Source of the DNA: Adlercreutzia equolifaciens
Lineage (GTDB): Bacteria; Actinomycetota; Coriobacteriia; Coriobacteriales; Eggerthellaceae
DNA: 64,000 nucleotides
Assembly: GCF_029076695.1 (NCBI RefSeq)
Contig: NZ_JARFIK010000001.1
Coordinates: 434,001-498,000, forward strand
Direction of reading: 5' to 3'
Every line of letters starts with the position of its first letter. Positions within the stretch are counted from its first letter, which is position 1. The translations under genes were made by a program, and so were the position numbers. The notes under the pieces were generated by a model. That model worked only from the letters and a program-made list of their open reading frames with translations. It ran no database searches and was not told the origin of the DNA. Positions 8,971 to 16,999 of the stretch are shown here, piece after piece.

Positions 8971-9198
8971 TTGATACTATCGAGGCTCCCACCCTTCGAT
9001 TTTAACCGAACCAGAAGAGACGGGAATGAGGAATCGGATGCCTCACCGCTGGAGGTATTCCGCAGATACGCGTTACCGGTAGTACTGAGTTTCAGGCTTT
9101 CCAGCCAGGTCGCTCGTGGTTGGTTGCCAGATCGTACCAGCGATAAGACATCTGGTTCCTTAAGGGCAAGGACGAAGAAGAAAAGGTTGGTGGTACGA
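8971..9198 (+). promoter_or_regulatory. Long possibly structured leader of the LRR/vWA adhesin gene
   Basis: The gap 8840-9198 holds no convincing gene. An extended -10-like element (TG-A-TACTAT, 8972-8979) is followed by about 215 bases of leader. The leader has a hairpin pairing 9127-9132 with 9150-9155. It also contains GAGGAATCGG at 9028-9037, resembling the GAGGAAYCKGG end of the duplicated motif upstream of 771. An in-frame TTG at 8971 could extend the protein by 76 residues, but those residues do not look like a signal peptide, so I read this as untranslated leader. Confidence 0.4.
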
Positions 9199-12100
9199 AT
9201 GTACAAGTTGGCGCGTTTTGCCGACGCACGAAACACCGCCGAGGGCAAGTTCATAGCAACCATGCTGTCGGTTCTGCTGGTGTTTTCCTTCCTGAACGTA
9301 ACCATGTTCACCGACTCTGCCGGAGCCGCCGAAGGCGACGAAGCGGAGACGGAGCAGTTGGAAGATCAACTGGCCGACAAGGCAGGGGAAAGCGGAGAGG
9401 CATCCCTGTCGGAAAGCGAATCAGAAGGGGACTCGGGCGATGAGGAGTCTTCTTCGGGTGACGCTTCTGAACAAGAAGGCGAGCAGTCTGGCGCGGCGAC
9501 TTCCAACGAGGGCGAGGGAGACATTCAAGGCGACGAGGAGTCGGTCGCTAACGGAAATGACTCATCGAACTCGGAGGGAACGGACGAAAACGAAACCGAG
9601 CAAGAGGCCGAAGCGCCTCATGTAGCGTTTGCAGACGGCGTTTTGACTATCAGCAATGTGGATGGTTTGACCAAGGAAGCGGTCCAAGGGTATTTGTCCG
9701 AGCTTAATATCAAAGCATCGGACGTGACGGCGCTGAAGCTGCGCAACGTGGGAAATATTGCCCGCGATGCCTTTACAAATTTTGGGTCTACGGTCAAAAG
9801 AATCGACGTTAACGGAGCAGGCGAGATAGCAGGCTATGCCTTCTATATGTGGGCCGCTGTTGAAGAAGTTTCCATCTCCAATGCCCAGATCATCGGAGAG
9901 CGCGCTTTCTTTAAATGTCCTGAGTTGCAGAGTGTGGCTCTTGAAAGCATCGATGAGATTGGAACGAACGCCTTCGCAGAGAGCAAAAAGGTTGCCGAGG
10001 TGGCACTTGACGGAATCGGTCTCGTGCAGGCAGAAGCCTTCCGCCAGTGCAGTGCGTTAACGGATCTTATTATGACCAATATCGAAGAGTTTGATCGCTC
10101 CCCCTTCTCGTATTGCACAGGACTCACGTCTCTTACGATCGATGGAGAGAAAGACGGCATCTCCTCTCTCGGTACCACCATGTTCTATGGCTGCACCGGT
10201 TTGCGAACGGTCAGCTTAAGTAATATCAACACGCTCGGTCTTCAGCTCTTTAACGGGTGCACGGGTATAGAAACCGCTCATTTGATCAACGTCGAGTCTC
10301 TCGGAGGTCAAGTTTTCTACGGCTGTACGGACTTGAAAGAAGTTCATATTGACGGGGGATTTAACGCCTCAGGTAATAGCCTGCTGCAAAATTGCTCTAG
10401 TTCCGTAAGGCTCACTATTGAAAATGTAGAGGCAATTCCCGAAGAGGCATTTGTGGGCGCCACGGCCATCGAGAACGTCGATCTGATCAATGTCGGCATC
10501 GTGGGCAAGAACGCTTTCGCCAGCTGCAAGGGCATCAAGAATGCCACGCTCAGCGACGTGGGAACCGTCGGGCAGTACGCCTTCTATAACTGCACCGGGC
10601 TCGAAGAAGTTTCTGCGGAAGCCGTCGAAGCGATTGATAACTACGCCTTCTATAACTGCACCGGACTCAAGACCGCCACGCTCAGCGACGTGGGAACCGT
10701 CGGGCAGTATGCCTTCTATAACTGCACCGGACTCGAAAAGGTTGCCATGGAGGCTGTCGACGTCATCGATAACTACGCGTTCTGGGGCTGCAAGAATCTG
10801 AGCACCATAGCAAGTCTGCAGGATGTAAAAACCATCGGTGGCTTTGCTTTCTATGGGTGCTCGAGCCTCACGGGATTGACGGTCGACGATGCAACGAAAA
10901 TGGGTTATGTGGGCTCCAACGACGAGATTATGGGGCGCGTAGAGGATATCTTGGCGGGAAAGTTCAAACTCGACCCCCCCACGACTATTCGGGCGCTGCA
11001 GCTGGATGAGGGATGGACCACCGGCGCTGTTGGACAGAGTAGCAACTGGAACACCTACGAAAACGGAACACAGATTTCCCAGCAAGCCCGCTGGGCCAAT
11101 GTTGAGCAGGGTGTCGCCGAGGTGAAAGTCGACGCTTACTACACAGGCCAGAAGCAGATGGACTATATCTTCGTTGCTGACTTGTCTGCTTCCATGGCGC
11201 AGCGCGGTAACGAAGCGGACAGCAATGCCCGTTTCTATGACATGCAGTCGAAGCTTCTTGACATGACAGGCAAACTCCTCGGAACACCTGGCTATGACTG
11301 CCGCGTAGCTATCGTTACCTTTGGAGGCTTGCACGCAGGAAATGCAACGCAAGAAAGTTCCGGTTTCATGACGAGCGCCACCGAAGCGGCCGACTATATT
11401 AAGCAATTGGAGCCTTTGAACGAGAACACCGATTACGCGTTGGGATTGAACGAGGCCCTCAAGCTTGCAAAAGCACAGGACGAAGCCCGCAATACAACAA
11501 TGGTCTTCTTGTCCGACGGCCGTCCCACCTATGACGGGCCAACGCAGCTGAAGACCGTGGCCCAGCTGAAAGAGAATGACGAGAAAATCGCCGGTATCGC
11601 CCAGCAGATTAGAGACGCAGGCGTAGACGGTATCTACGGAGTTCTTCACTCGCCCGGCACGGCGGCCGTGAAATATGCCGAGAACGCTATGGCGGCGGTC
11701 TGCGGAGCCGATAACTACTACACTTCCATTGATACCGAGAGTTTCGGCAGGGCAATGAACGCTGCGTTTACTGGGGCCTATGGACAGCATACGGTGACCA
11801 TTCCCGTGAACAGTGCAGATTTTAGTGTGAGCAACATTGTGGCCAGCGCTGGCGTCTGCAGCTACGAAGCCGGTGTTCTCACTTGGACGGTGAACGATAC
11901 GCCCTTCACCAAGCACACTCTCACCTATACGATGAACTTAACGGCCGACAATCTCAATAAGACGGGAACAAGCAGATATCTGGTTAACAACGGCGACGCC
12001 GCTTTCGAGGGCGCTGGCGCCTCCGCCGGTGTCAAGCTAACGCTTACGCGTACCGTTGCTACGCCTGAGGTTCCGGTGGTGATGGGCAGCTACCAGGTAA

Positions 12101-12909
12101 CCCATGAATACGTAACGAATGGTGTTGCGGATGGCTCTTATACGGAAACGTTTACCGTTCCTGTTGGAACCCAGGTTTCGGCCGCCGACGTCACGCCGCG
12201 ACCGGTCTATAACGGCCTTCAGTATGAGCCGACCGATCGAAGTGGTGCCCTTACCGTTGTTGAAGGAACGATAGGCACCATCACGCTGCGCTACACTCGC
12301 ACGGAGCAAGAGGGCCCGGGTGGCGAGGATCCAGTGCCCACGCCGGGACCGACGGACCCCGATCCGACCGAGCCCGATCCTTCCCCTGTTGATCCAGTCG
12401 ATCCGATGCCGAATCCGGGGGGCACGGTTCCGACCACCCCTGCACCTACGGTGCCCACGCCGGGAACGACAACCAATCCAGCCGCGCCTGCACCGACGGC
12501 AACAGTGGTAACACCGGCCGCCGCACCGGGCACGGTCATTACCGCCAATGACACTCCCGCAGCTGAGGGTGAAGATACGGCAACGGCAGCGCCGGCCAAC
12601 GATTTCGCGGCTCCCGAGACCATCGCTGACGATGCGACGCCCCAGGCTGCTGCGCCTGCCGCCGATAACGGCACTACCATCGACGATGACGCCACCCCCA
12701 TGGGCGCCTTCGAGGAAGATCACCCCGATTGCTGGGCGCACTGGCTGATGATTCTGGGTCTGGTGGCTACGGCTATCTACGGCATTGCCGTGGTGCGCCG
12801 CCGCTTGGGCATGAAGGACGACATCGACGACTACGAGGATCAGATCCTCGGTCGCTCCGATGCTTCCCAAACCACCAACGTCACCGCTGACGGTCGTCAG
12901 GCACTGTAG
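9199..12909 (+). CDS. Large adhesin with BspA-like LRRs, vWA and MucBP-like domains
   Basis: This encodes 1236 residues from the ATG at 9199, with GGTGG just upstream, and starts with a signal peptide (1-44). An acidic Ser/Glu linker reaches about residue 130. Some 20 BspA/LRR_5-type leucine-rich repeats follow (about 150-570), each with AFYNCTGL-like units of about 22 residues. A von Willebrand A domain begins near 650 with a MIDAS DLSAS motif. A MucBP-like domain lies at about 955-1035. A Pro/Thr/Ala spacer then leads to a transmembrane helix near 1178-1200 and a charged cytoplasmic tail. There is no sortase motif. The layout suggests host or cell adhesion through the LRR and metal-dependent vWA domains. 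DNA-level duplication inside the LRR region suggests recent repeat expansion. Confidence 0.85.
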   Translation: MYKLARFADARNTAEGKFIATMLSVLLVFSFLNVTMFTDSAGAAEGDEAETEQLEDQLADKAGESGEASLSESESEGDSGDEESSSGDASEQEGEQSGAATSNEGEGDIQGDEESVANGNDSSNSEGTDENETEQEAEAPHVAFADGVLTISNVDGLTKEAVQGYLSELNIKASDVTALKLRNVGNIARDAFTNFGSTVKRIDVNGAGEIAGYAFYMWAAVEEVSISNAQIIGERAFFKCPELQSVALESIDEIGTNAFAESKKVAEVALDGIGLVQAEAFRQCSALTDLIMTNIEEFDRSPFSYCTGLTSLTIDGEKDGISSLGTTMFYGCTGLRTVSLSNINTLGLQLFNGCTGIETAHLINVESLGGQVFYGCTDLKEVHIDGGFNASGNSLLQNCSSSVRLTIENVEAIPEEAFVGATAIENVDLINVGIVGKNAFASCKGIKNATLSDVGTVGQYAFYNCTGLEEVSAEAVEAIDNYAFYNCTGLKTATLSDVGTVGQYAFYNCTGLEKVAMEAVDVIDNYAFWGCKNLSTIASLQDVKTIGGFAFYGCSSLTGLTVDDATKMGYVGSNDEIMGRVEDILAGKFKLDPPTTIRALQLDEGWTTGAVGQSSNWNTYENGTQISQQARWANVEQGVAEVKVDAYYTGQKQMDYIFVADLSASMAQRGNEADSNARFYDMQSKLLDMTGKLLGTPGYDCRVAIVTFGGLHAGNATQESSGFMTSATEAADYIKQLEPLNENTDYALGLNEALKLAKAQDEARNTTMVFLSDGRPTYDGPTQLKTVAQLKENDEKIAGIAQQIRDAGVDGIYGVLHSPGTAAVKYAENAMAAVCGADNYYTSIDTESFGRAMNAAFTGAYGQHTVTIPVNSADFSVSNIVASAGVCSYEAGVLTWTVNDTPFTKHTLTYTMNLTADNLNKTGTSRYLVNNGDAAFEGAGASAGVKLTLTRTVATPEVPVVMGSYQVTHEYVTNGVADGSYTETFTVPVGTQVSAADVTPRPVYNGLQYEPTDRSGALTVVEGTIGTITLRYTRTEQEGPGGEDPVPTPGPTDPDPTEPDPSPVDPVDPMPNPGGTVPTTPAPTVPTPGTTTNPAAPAPTATVVTPAAAPGTVITANDTPAAEGEDTATAAPANDFAAPETIADDATPQAAAPAADNGTTIDDDATPMGAFEEDHPDCWAHWLMILGLVATAIYGIAVVRRRLGMKDDIDDYEDQILGRSDASQTTNVTADGRQAL

Positions 12910-12918
12910 ACATCATCG

Positions 12919-12946
12919 GGCGGGATGGCCCTCGGGCGGTCCCGCC
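12919..12946 (+). terminator. GC-rich hairpin after the adhesin gene
   Basis: A 7-bp stem (12919-12925 with 12940-12946) lies 10 bases after the stop. No T-run follows, and the next gene starts 17 bases later, so it may stabilise the 3' end or attenuate transcription. Confidence 0.45.
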
Positions 12947-12963
12947 ATAGGAAAGGCTGAAAG

Positions 12964-13464
12964 ATGAGAAAGAACAACTGGATTGTGGTCGCCGTAGCGG
13001 TGGTTGCCTCCGTGGCCCTTTTGGCTCTGTGGTTCGGGCTTGGGTTCAACCAGGTGGATACCACGCTTGACCTGGTGGTGGCTGTGCTGTGGTGGGTTGT
13101 GGTGGCTGCGGTTATCGCCGGCATTATGATGGCCGAGGAGAAGCGCCGCCAGAGAATGCGCGTGGCTTTCGTGGGCGACGGCGTTCTCTATAACGCCGAA
13201 CGCGGCATTGTGATGGTGGAACATGGCTGGGACGAAGTATCGACGCTGCAGCGCACCCTCGATTCCCTCAGCTATGCGGATCAGCCGGCTGAGCTTTCCC
13301 GCAAGAACCGTCCGGCGTTCCGCTGGGTGGTGCGCTCCCACAAATTCGACCAGGGCGGCAACGTATGGGAGGGTGAGGTGCTTCTCGCGGGCAACCCCGA
13401 CGCCCCGGCCGTGCGCTTCAACGGCCGCGAAGAACTAGCCCGCCTCCTGGGCACCGCCGCTTAA
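12964..13464 (+). CDS. Small two-helix membrane protein of unknown function
   Basis: This encodes 166 residues with a GGAAAGG ribosome site. Two transmembrane helices lie at about 6-26 and 36-58, followed by a cytoplasmic domain of about 105 residues with no motif I recognise. The N-terminus (MRKNNWIVVAVAVV) resembles that of the separate 64-residue protein at 30083, which may be a relative. It is probably co-transcribed with the adhesin gene upstream and ends before a strong terminator. Confidence 0.7.
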   Translation: MRKNNWIVVAVAVVASVALLALWFGLGFNQVDTTLDLVVAVLWWVVVAAVIAGIMMAEEKRRQRMRVAFVGDGVLYNAERGIVMVEHGWDEVSTLQRTLDSLSYADQPAELSRKNRPAFRWVVRSHKFDQGGNVWEGEVLLAGNPDAPAVRFNGREELARLLGTAA

Positions 13465-13494
13465 GGTTTCGCAAAGAGACAAATACGCGAAGAC

Positions 13495-13525
13495 AAGGGC
13501 CGTCGGCAGTTGCCGGCGGCCCTTT
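13495..13525 (+). terminator. Intrinsic terminator
   Basis: A 14-bp stem with one G-T pair (13495-13508 with 13511-13524) is followed by TTTT. It closes the surface locus. Confidence 0.85.
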
Positions 13526-13632
13526 TGCATTGTGCTTGATGGCTTGCGAACCGAAGGCGAGTCTAATGCGACAAGGATGTGACGAAGCATAGGCATCATG
13601 GCGTGGTTTCCCCTGCGATCAAAGGAGCAACC

Positions 13633-14712
13633 ATGCGCAATGGTCAACTGGAGTTTACCGACGCACCTATGTTCAGCCGCGTCATGGCGGACGAAAGCAT
13701 TTGTCGCCGAGTGCTCGAGGCCATCCTTGGCATTGATATCGAGCGAATCGAGTACTCGCACATCGAGCATGTTATCGAGCCGCGATTGGCCTCGCGCGGC
13801 ATCCGGGCCGACGTTTATGTGAAATCCAGCAACGCTGTCTACGATATAGAGATGCAGACCGTGGGTGACTTCGATATGGGCAAACGCCTTCGCTACTATC
13901 AGGGAGCCATGGACGTAGGCATGTTGCAGAAAGGGGACCCGTATGACGCTCTTCCGCGAAGCATCATTATCTTCATCTGCACCTATGACCCTTACCAGAG
14001 GGGTCTTCCCGTATACGAGCTCGACGTGCTGTGCCGGGACGCTTTGTCGATAGAGGTTGGGCATGATTTCAAGTGGATCATCTTGAATGCAAAGGCGTTC
14101 GCAAGACTCCAGAAAGGCCCCCTTCACGACCTGTTAGAATACGTGGCAGAAGGCACCGTTGAGCGTCCCTGCAGTTTGACCGCGGACATCAAAAGTGCCG
14201 TTGCAAGTGCCAATGCAGACGAAAGATGGCGGAGGGAAAACATGGACGTCTATACATGGCAGGAAGATCTTGCATCAAAGGACAAATGGCTGCGGGGTAT
14301 GCAGGAAAGGCTTGCCGGCGAAGAGAAGAGGCTTGCTGTCAAGGAGGAGAGCCTTGCAGCTCAGGAAGAGGGCCTTATCTCCAAGGAGGAGAGCCTTGCG
14401 GCTCAGGAAGAGAACCTTTCTGTCAAGGAGGAGCGGCTGGCCGCGGAGAATGAGAGGCTGATGGTTCAGCAAGGCGCATTGGCTGAGCAGGAAGAGAGTC
14501 TTTCCGCACGGGCAGACAGCCTTGCAGCTCAGGAAGAAAGCTTGTCCTCTATGGAGGAAAGCCTCGCCTCCATGGAGGAAAGCCTCGCCTCCAAGGAAGA
14601 GCGCCTTGCCGTCCAGAAGGAAGAGCTTGCGGCAAGGGAGGAAGCGCTGGCGGCGCGGGAGGCCGCGCTGGCGGCAAAAGCCCGCGAACTGGGCTTAGAT
14701 GATCTGGGCTAA
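13633..14712 (+). CDS. PD-(D/E)XK (Rpn/transposase-type) family protein with long heptad tail
   Basis: This encodes 359 residues from the ATG at 13633, preceded by AAAGGAG. The first 200 residues match the PD-(D/E)XK nuclease family transposase group: an FKxxF-like start, then RADVYV and DIEMQ supplying the D and E-x-Q active-site positions, and the RLRYYQGAMD block. Residues 225-358 are seven-residue repeats of the ESLAAQEE type, predicting a long coiled coil. Intact copies of this family are common in gut Firmicutes and Actinobacteria. Whether this one is an active nuclease is unknown. No terminal inverted repeats are visible around it. Its 3' end overlaps the convergent TraX-like gene by 18 bases. 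Confidence 0.8.
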   Translation: MRNGQLEFTDAPMFSRVMADESICRRVLEAILGIDIERIEYSHIEHVIEPRLASRGIRADVYVKSSNAVYDIEMQTVGDFDMGKRLRYYQGAMDVGMLQKGDPYDALPRSIIIFICTYDPYQRGLPVYELDVLCRDALSIEVGHDFKWIILNAKAFARLQKGPLHDLLEYVAEGTVERPCSLTADIKSAVASANADERWRRENMDVYTWQEDLASKDKWLRGMQERLAGEEKRLAVKEESLAAQEEGLISKEESLAAQEENLSVKEERLAAENERLMVQQGALAEQEESLSARADSLAAQEESLSSMEESLASMEESLASKEERLAVQKEELAAREEALAAREAALAAKARELGLDDLG

Positions 14713-15510
14713 CCCCCACAGCAGGAAAAGATGCGCGGGATAGTACCAATAGAAGAGCCATTTCAACGGTCGGCCTCGCCGGCCGTTGAAGTTTATAAGG
14801 AGCAACGTCGCTAAACCAAAGCCCACAGTGGCATAGCCTAAGGCTCCCAAGGAACTGACAAGCGCTCCGGCATCGTTGACCGTATAGCTGACGAAGGCTG
14901 GCAGGCCGCTGCCGTCTCCTCCCACAGCCAGCAGCCCCTGGGCCACTACATCGATAGGCGCTTCCGTTTGAAGCAATGCCTCGCCGCTCAGGCCTTCGAG
15001 GGCGGGAAGCCCCAAAGCCAACGCGGCCACCAGCATAGTGAGTCCCACCGCCCGTCGCGCGCCTTCGCTGCGCAGCCGATAGAACAGGTAAATCATCAGA
15101 GGGCCAATGATGCCCCAGTCGCACCACACGCTTGCCACAAGGACCATCGCAAAAAGGCCGAAAAACAAGGAGCGCCGGCGCACGTGGTCGTGGGCCCACA
15201 ACACGCCCAGGCCCAGCAAAAGGGTGACAAGCACGCTGGCCCCGGCGCCCCATAAAAGCGAATAGGGGATCTGGGACAGTGCGGCAAACACCGCCAAGCG
15301 CGACGCATAGCTTCGAATGTTTGACGTGTAGCGATAGCCTTCTCCCAGCAGAAACGCCATGATGGGAAAGGTGAGGCCGCCCAGGCTGCAAAGGGCTACC
15401 GTGGCCCAGCCAGGCAGCTGCAAGGCGAAAATGTTCGCCACGTGGTTGCAGGTCATGCCCGCAATGGCCACAACCTTCAGCGTGAAACTTGTAATGGCTG
15501 GTCTGTTCAT
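14695..15510 (-). CDS. TraX-family membrane protein
   Basis: This encodes 271 residues from the ATG at 15510. The N-terminal block, with LKVVAIAGMTCNHVANIF and then LTFPIMAFLLGEGYRYT, is characteristic of TraX, which in F plasmids N-acetylates pilin. Chromosomal copies are widespread and mostly uncharacterised. About eight hydrophobic segments are visible, and the C-terminus has the family's FYWYYPAHL motif. A longer in-frame reading extends upstream to 15822, but it is Pro/Ser-rich, non-hydrophobic and antisense to the CPBP gene, so I rejected it. Confidence 0.85.
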   Translation of the reverse strand: MNRPAITSFTLKVVAIAGMTCNHVANIFALQLPGWATVALCSLGGLTFPIMAFLLGEGYRYTSNIRSYASRLAVFAALSQIPYSLLWGAGASVLVTLLLGLGVLWAHDHVRRRSLFFGLFAMVLVASVWCDWGIIGPLMIYLFYRLRSEGARRAVGLTMLVAALALGLPALEGLSGEALLQTEAPIDVVAQGLLAVGGDGSGLPAFVSYTVNDAGALVSSLGALGYATVGFGLATLLLINFNGRRGRPLKWLFYWYYPAHLFLLWGLAQII

Positions 15511-15547
15511 GCTGCTATAGTAAACGAAAACACGGAAGGGGAACCCT

Positions 15548-16231
15548 TTGACCGCAGCGCCACATTGCAACCGCATCGCCGCCGCACCAGTGGCGCTGGT
15601 GCTGCTTGCTGGCTTGATTGGTGGCATGGGAACGGCGGTTGCCGCCGGCTTGCCAGGGGGCTTCACCCTTGAGGGCCTCGGCAATGCCCTGGCGGTGGCG
15701 TTGGAAACCAGCGTGGTCGAGGAAGTGCTCTTTCGCGGCGTGGTGCTCTGGGGCTTGATATCCTGGTGGGGATCGGGCCGCACAAAGCAGGCAGTGGTGG
15801 TGTCGGCGCTGCTGTTCGGCATTCTCCATCTTGCCCCCGACGGGCCTCTCGTTTCGGATCAGGCCTGGTCGGCGGCTCAGACCAGCGGCATTCCCTGGCT
15901 TATTCTGGCCATTCAGGCGGTACTGAAGGTGACCCAGGCCACCTTGTTCGGCGTGCTCATGGCGCAGCTGGTGGTGCGCAGCCTTTGGTTCCAGGCGGTC
16001 GGGTGGCTGAGAGCACGAAGCTTGGCGGCTCCTCTTGGGCTGCACTTCGCTTTCGATGTGCTGTACTTGGGTATCCCTCTTTGCATAGGACTCTCGTTGC
16101 CTGATTCCTATCTGACAGGATCGATGGCCGACGTCGTTACCGTGGCAGTAACGACCCTGCTCCTTGCGGCAGCGCTGCGGTTTTCGTGCAGGCAAGGAAT
16201 GCACTGCGGCCAAGCGGGCGGTTCGTGCTAG
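15548..16231 (+). CDS. CPBP-family intramembrane metalloprotease
   Basis: This encodes 227 residues from a TTG start with GGAAGGGG about 6 bases upstream. The family motifs are EEVLFRG (motif 1), FGILHL (motif 2) and HFAFD (motif 3), all in or next to transmembrane helices. These Abi/CAAX-like proteases act on prenylated or membrane proteins; in bacteria some give bacteriocin self-immunity. The substrate is not evident. It is divergent from the TraX-like gene (37 bases apart) and 9 bases before the DnaJ-domain gene, so those two are likely one transcript. Confidence 0.85.
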   Translation: MTAAPHCNRIAAAPVALVLLAGLIGGMGTAVAAGLPGGFTLEGLGNALAVALETSVVEEVLFRGVVLWGLISWWGSGRTKQAVVVSALLFGILHLAPDGPLVSDQAWSAAQTSGIPWLILAIQAVLKVTQATLFGVLMAQLVVRSLWFQAVGWLRARSLAAPLGLHFAFDVLYLGIPLCIGLSLPDSYLTGSMADVVTVAVTTLLLAAALRFSCRQGMHCGQAGGSC

Positions 16232-16240
16232 GATGCCCGC

Positions 16241-16864
16241 ATGAACAGAACAGAAGCCTTGCATATTCTCGGTCTTGAGGATGACGCCTCGGCCGACGAC
16301 ATCAAAATTGCCTACCGCGAGACGGTGCAGATTCTCCATCCCGATAAGTTCGCGGGCAACGAGAAGCTGCAGAACCGCGCTACGGAACAGTTCAAGCGCC
16401 TGCAAGAGGCCTATGACCTTCTATGCTCCTCGGCGGGGAAAGCTCGTGGGTCTCGTGGCTCGGGATCCTCGACGTCCTCCCGCGCCTCTTCGGGGGGCGC
16501 TGCGGCTCGCTCTTGGACAGAGACCGAGGGTGATGTCGAAGTCGAGTACCTCACCGTCGCCGAGATCAAGGCGCGCTTGGCCGGCATTGCCGCCGCCCGT
16601 GCCCAGCTGGTATCCCAGCGCGACTTGGTGGCCGACGAGCGTCGCAACGGCCTTATCATGGCTGGTGTCGGTGCTGTTGCCACCCTTGTCACCATCCGTC
16701 GCCCCTTCGGCATCCTCGGTATGATCGCTGCTGTTGCGGGTACGGCAACGGTGTGGGGTATCATCCAGGTGATCGGCGCGCAAAGAAATCTCAACACTTT
16801 GAACGATCACTTGGCCAAGCTCACCGAGGAACGCAAAGAATACGAAGCACTCCTGGAAGAGTAG
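16241..16864 (+). CDS. DnaJ-domain membrane protein
   Basis: This encodes 207 residues. Residues 1-62 form a J domain with the HPD motif (33-35), which stimulates Hsp70 ATPase. A Ser/Gly/Arg linker follows, then a coiled region and a hydrophobic hairpin of two helices (about 133-175), ending with another coiled segment. It lacks the Gly/Phe and zinc-finger regions of classical DnaJ, so it is a type III J protein that probably recruits DnaK to the membrane. The client is unknown. Confidence 0.82.
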   Translation: MNRTEALHILGLEDDASADDIKIAYRETVQILHPDKFAGNEKLQNRATEQFKRLQEAYDLLCSSAGKARGSRGSGSSTSSRASSGGAAARSWTETEGDVEVEYLTVAEIKARLAGIAAARAQLVSQRDLVADERRNGLIMAGVGAVATLVTIRRPFGILGMIAAVAGTATVWGIIQVIGAQRNLNTLNDHLAKLTEERKEYEALLEE

Positions 16865-16999
16865 GCTTATAATTTCCAGGCCCCATGCTCGGCCGATGCA
16901 CCAGTGTTCGCCGCCACGACGCCTTGCCGCCTTCGCAGCAAGCGGCATCGACGGCTGCGAACCCGGCCATCCCGAGCCCAACGATACGAAAGAAGATTC

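Noticed and set aside
8971-9198. N-terminal extension of the adhesin from a TTG at 8971
   Set aside because: The extra 76 residues are Arg-rich and would hide the signal peptide; the ATG at 9199 has a better ribosome site.
12037-12870. Long Arg/Gly-rich minus-strand frames opposite the adhesin tail
   Set aside because: They mirror the Thr/Pro/Ala coding strand and have no ribosome site.
15511-15822. Upstream extension of the TraX-like gene
   Set aside because: It is antisense to the CPBP gene, lacks hydrophobic segments, and the TraX N-terminal motif begins at 15510.
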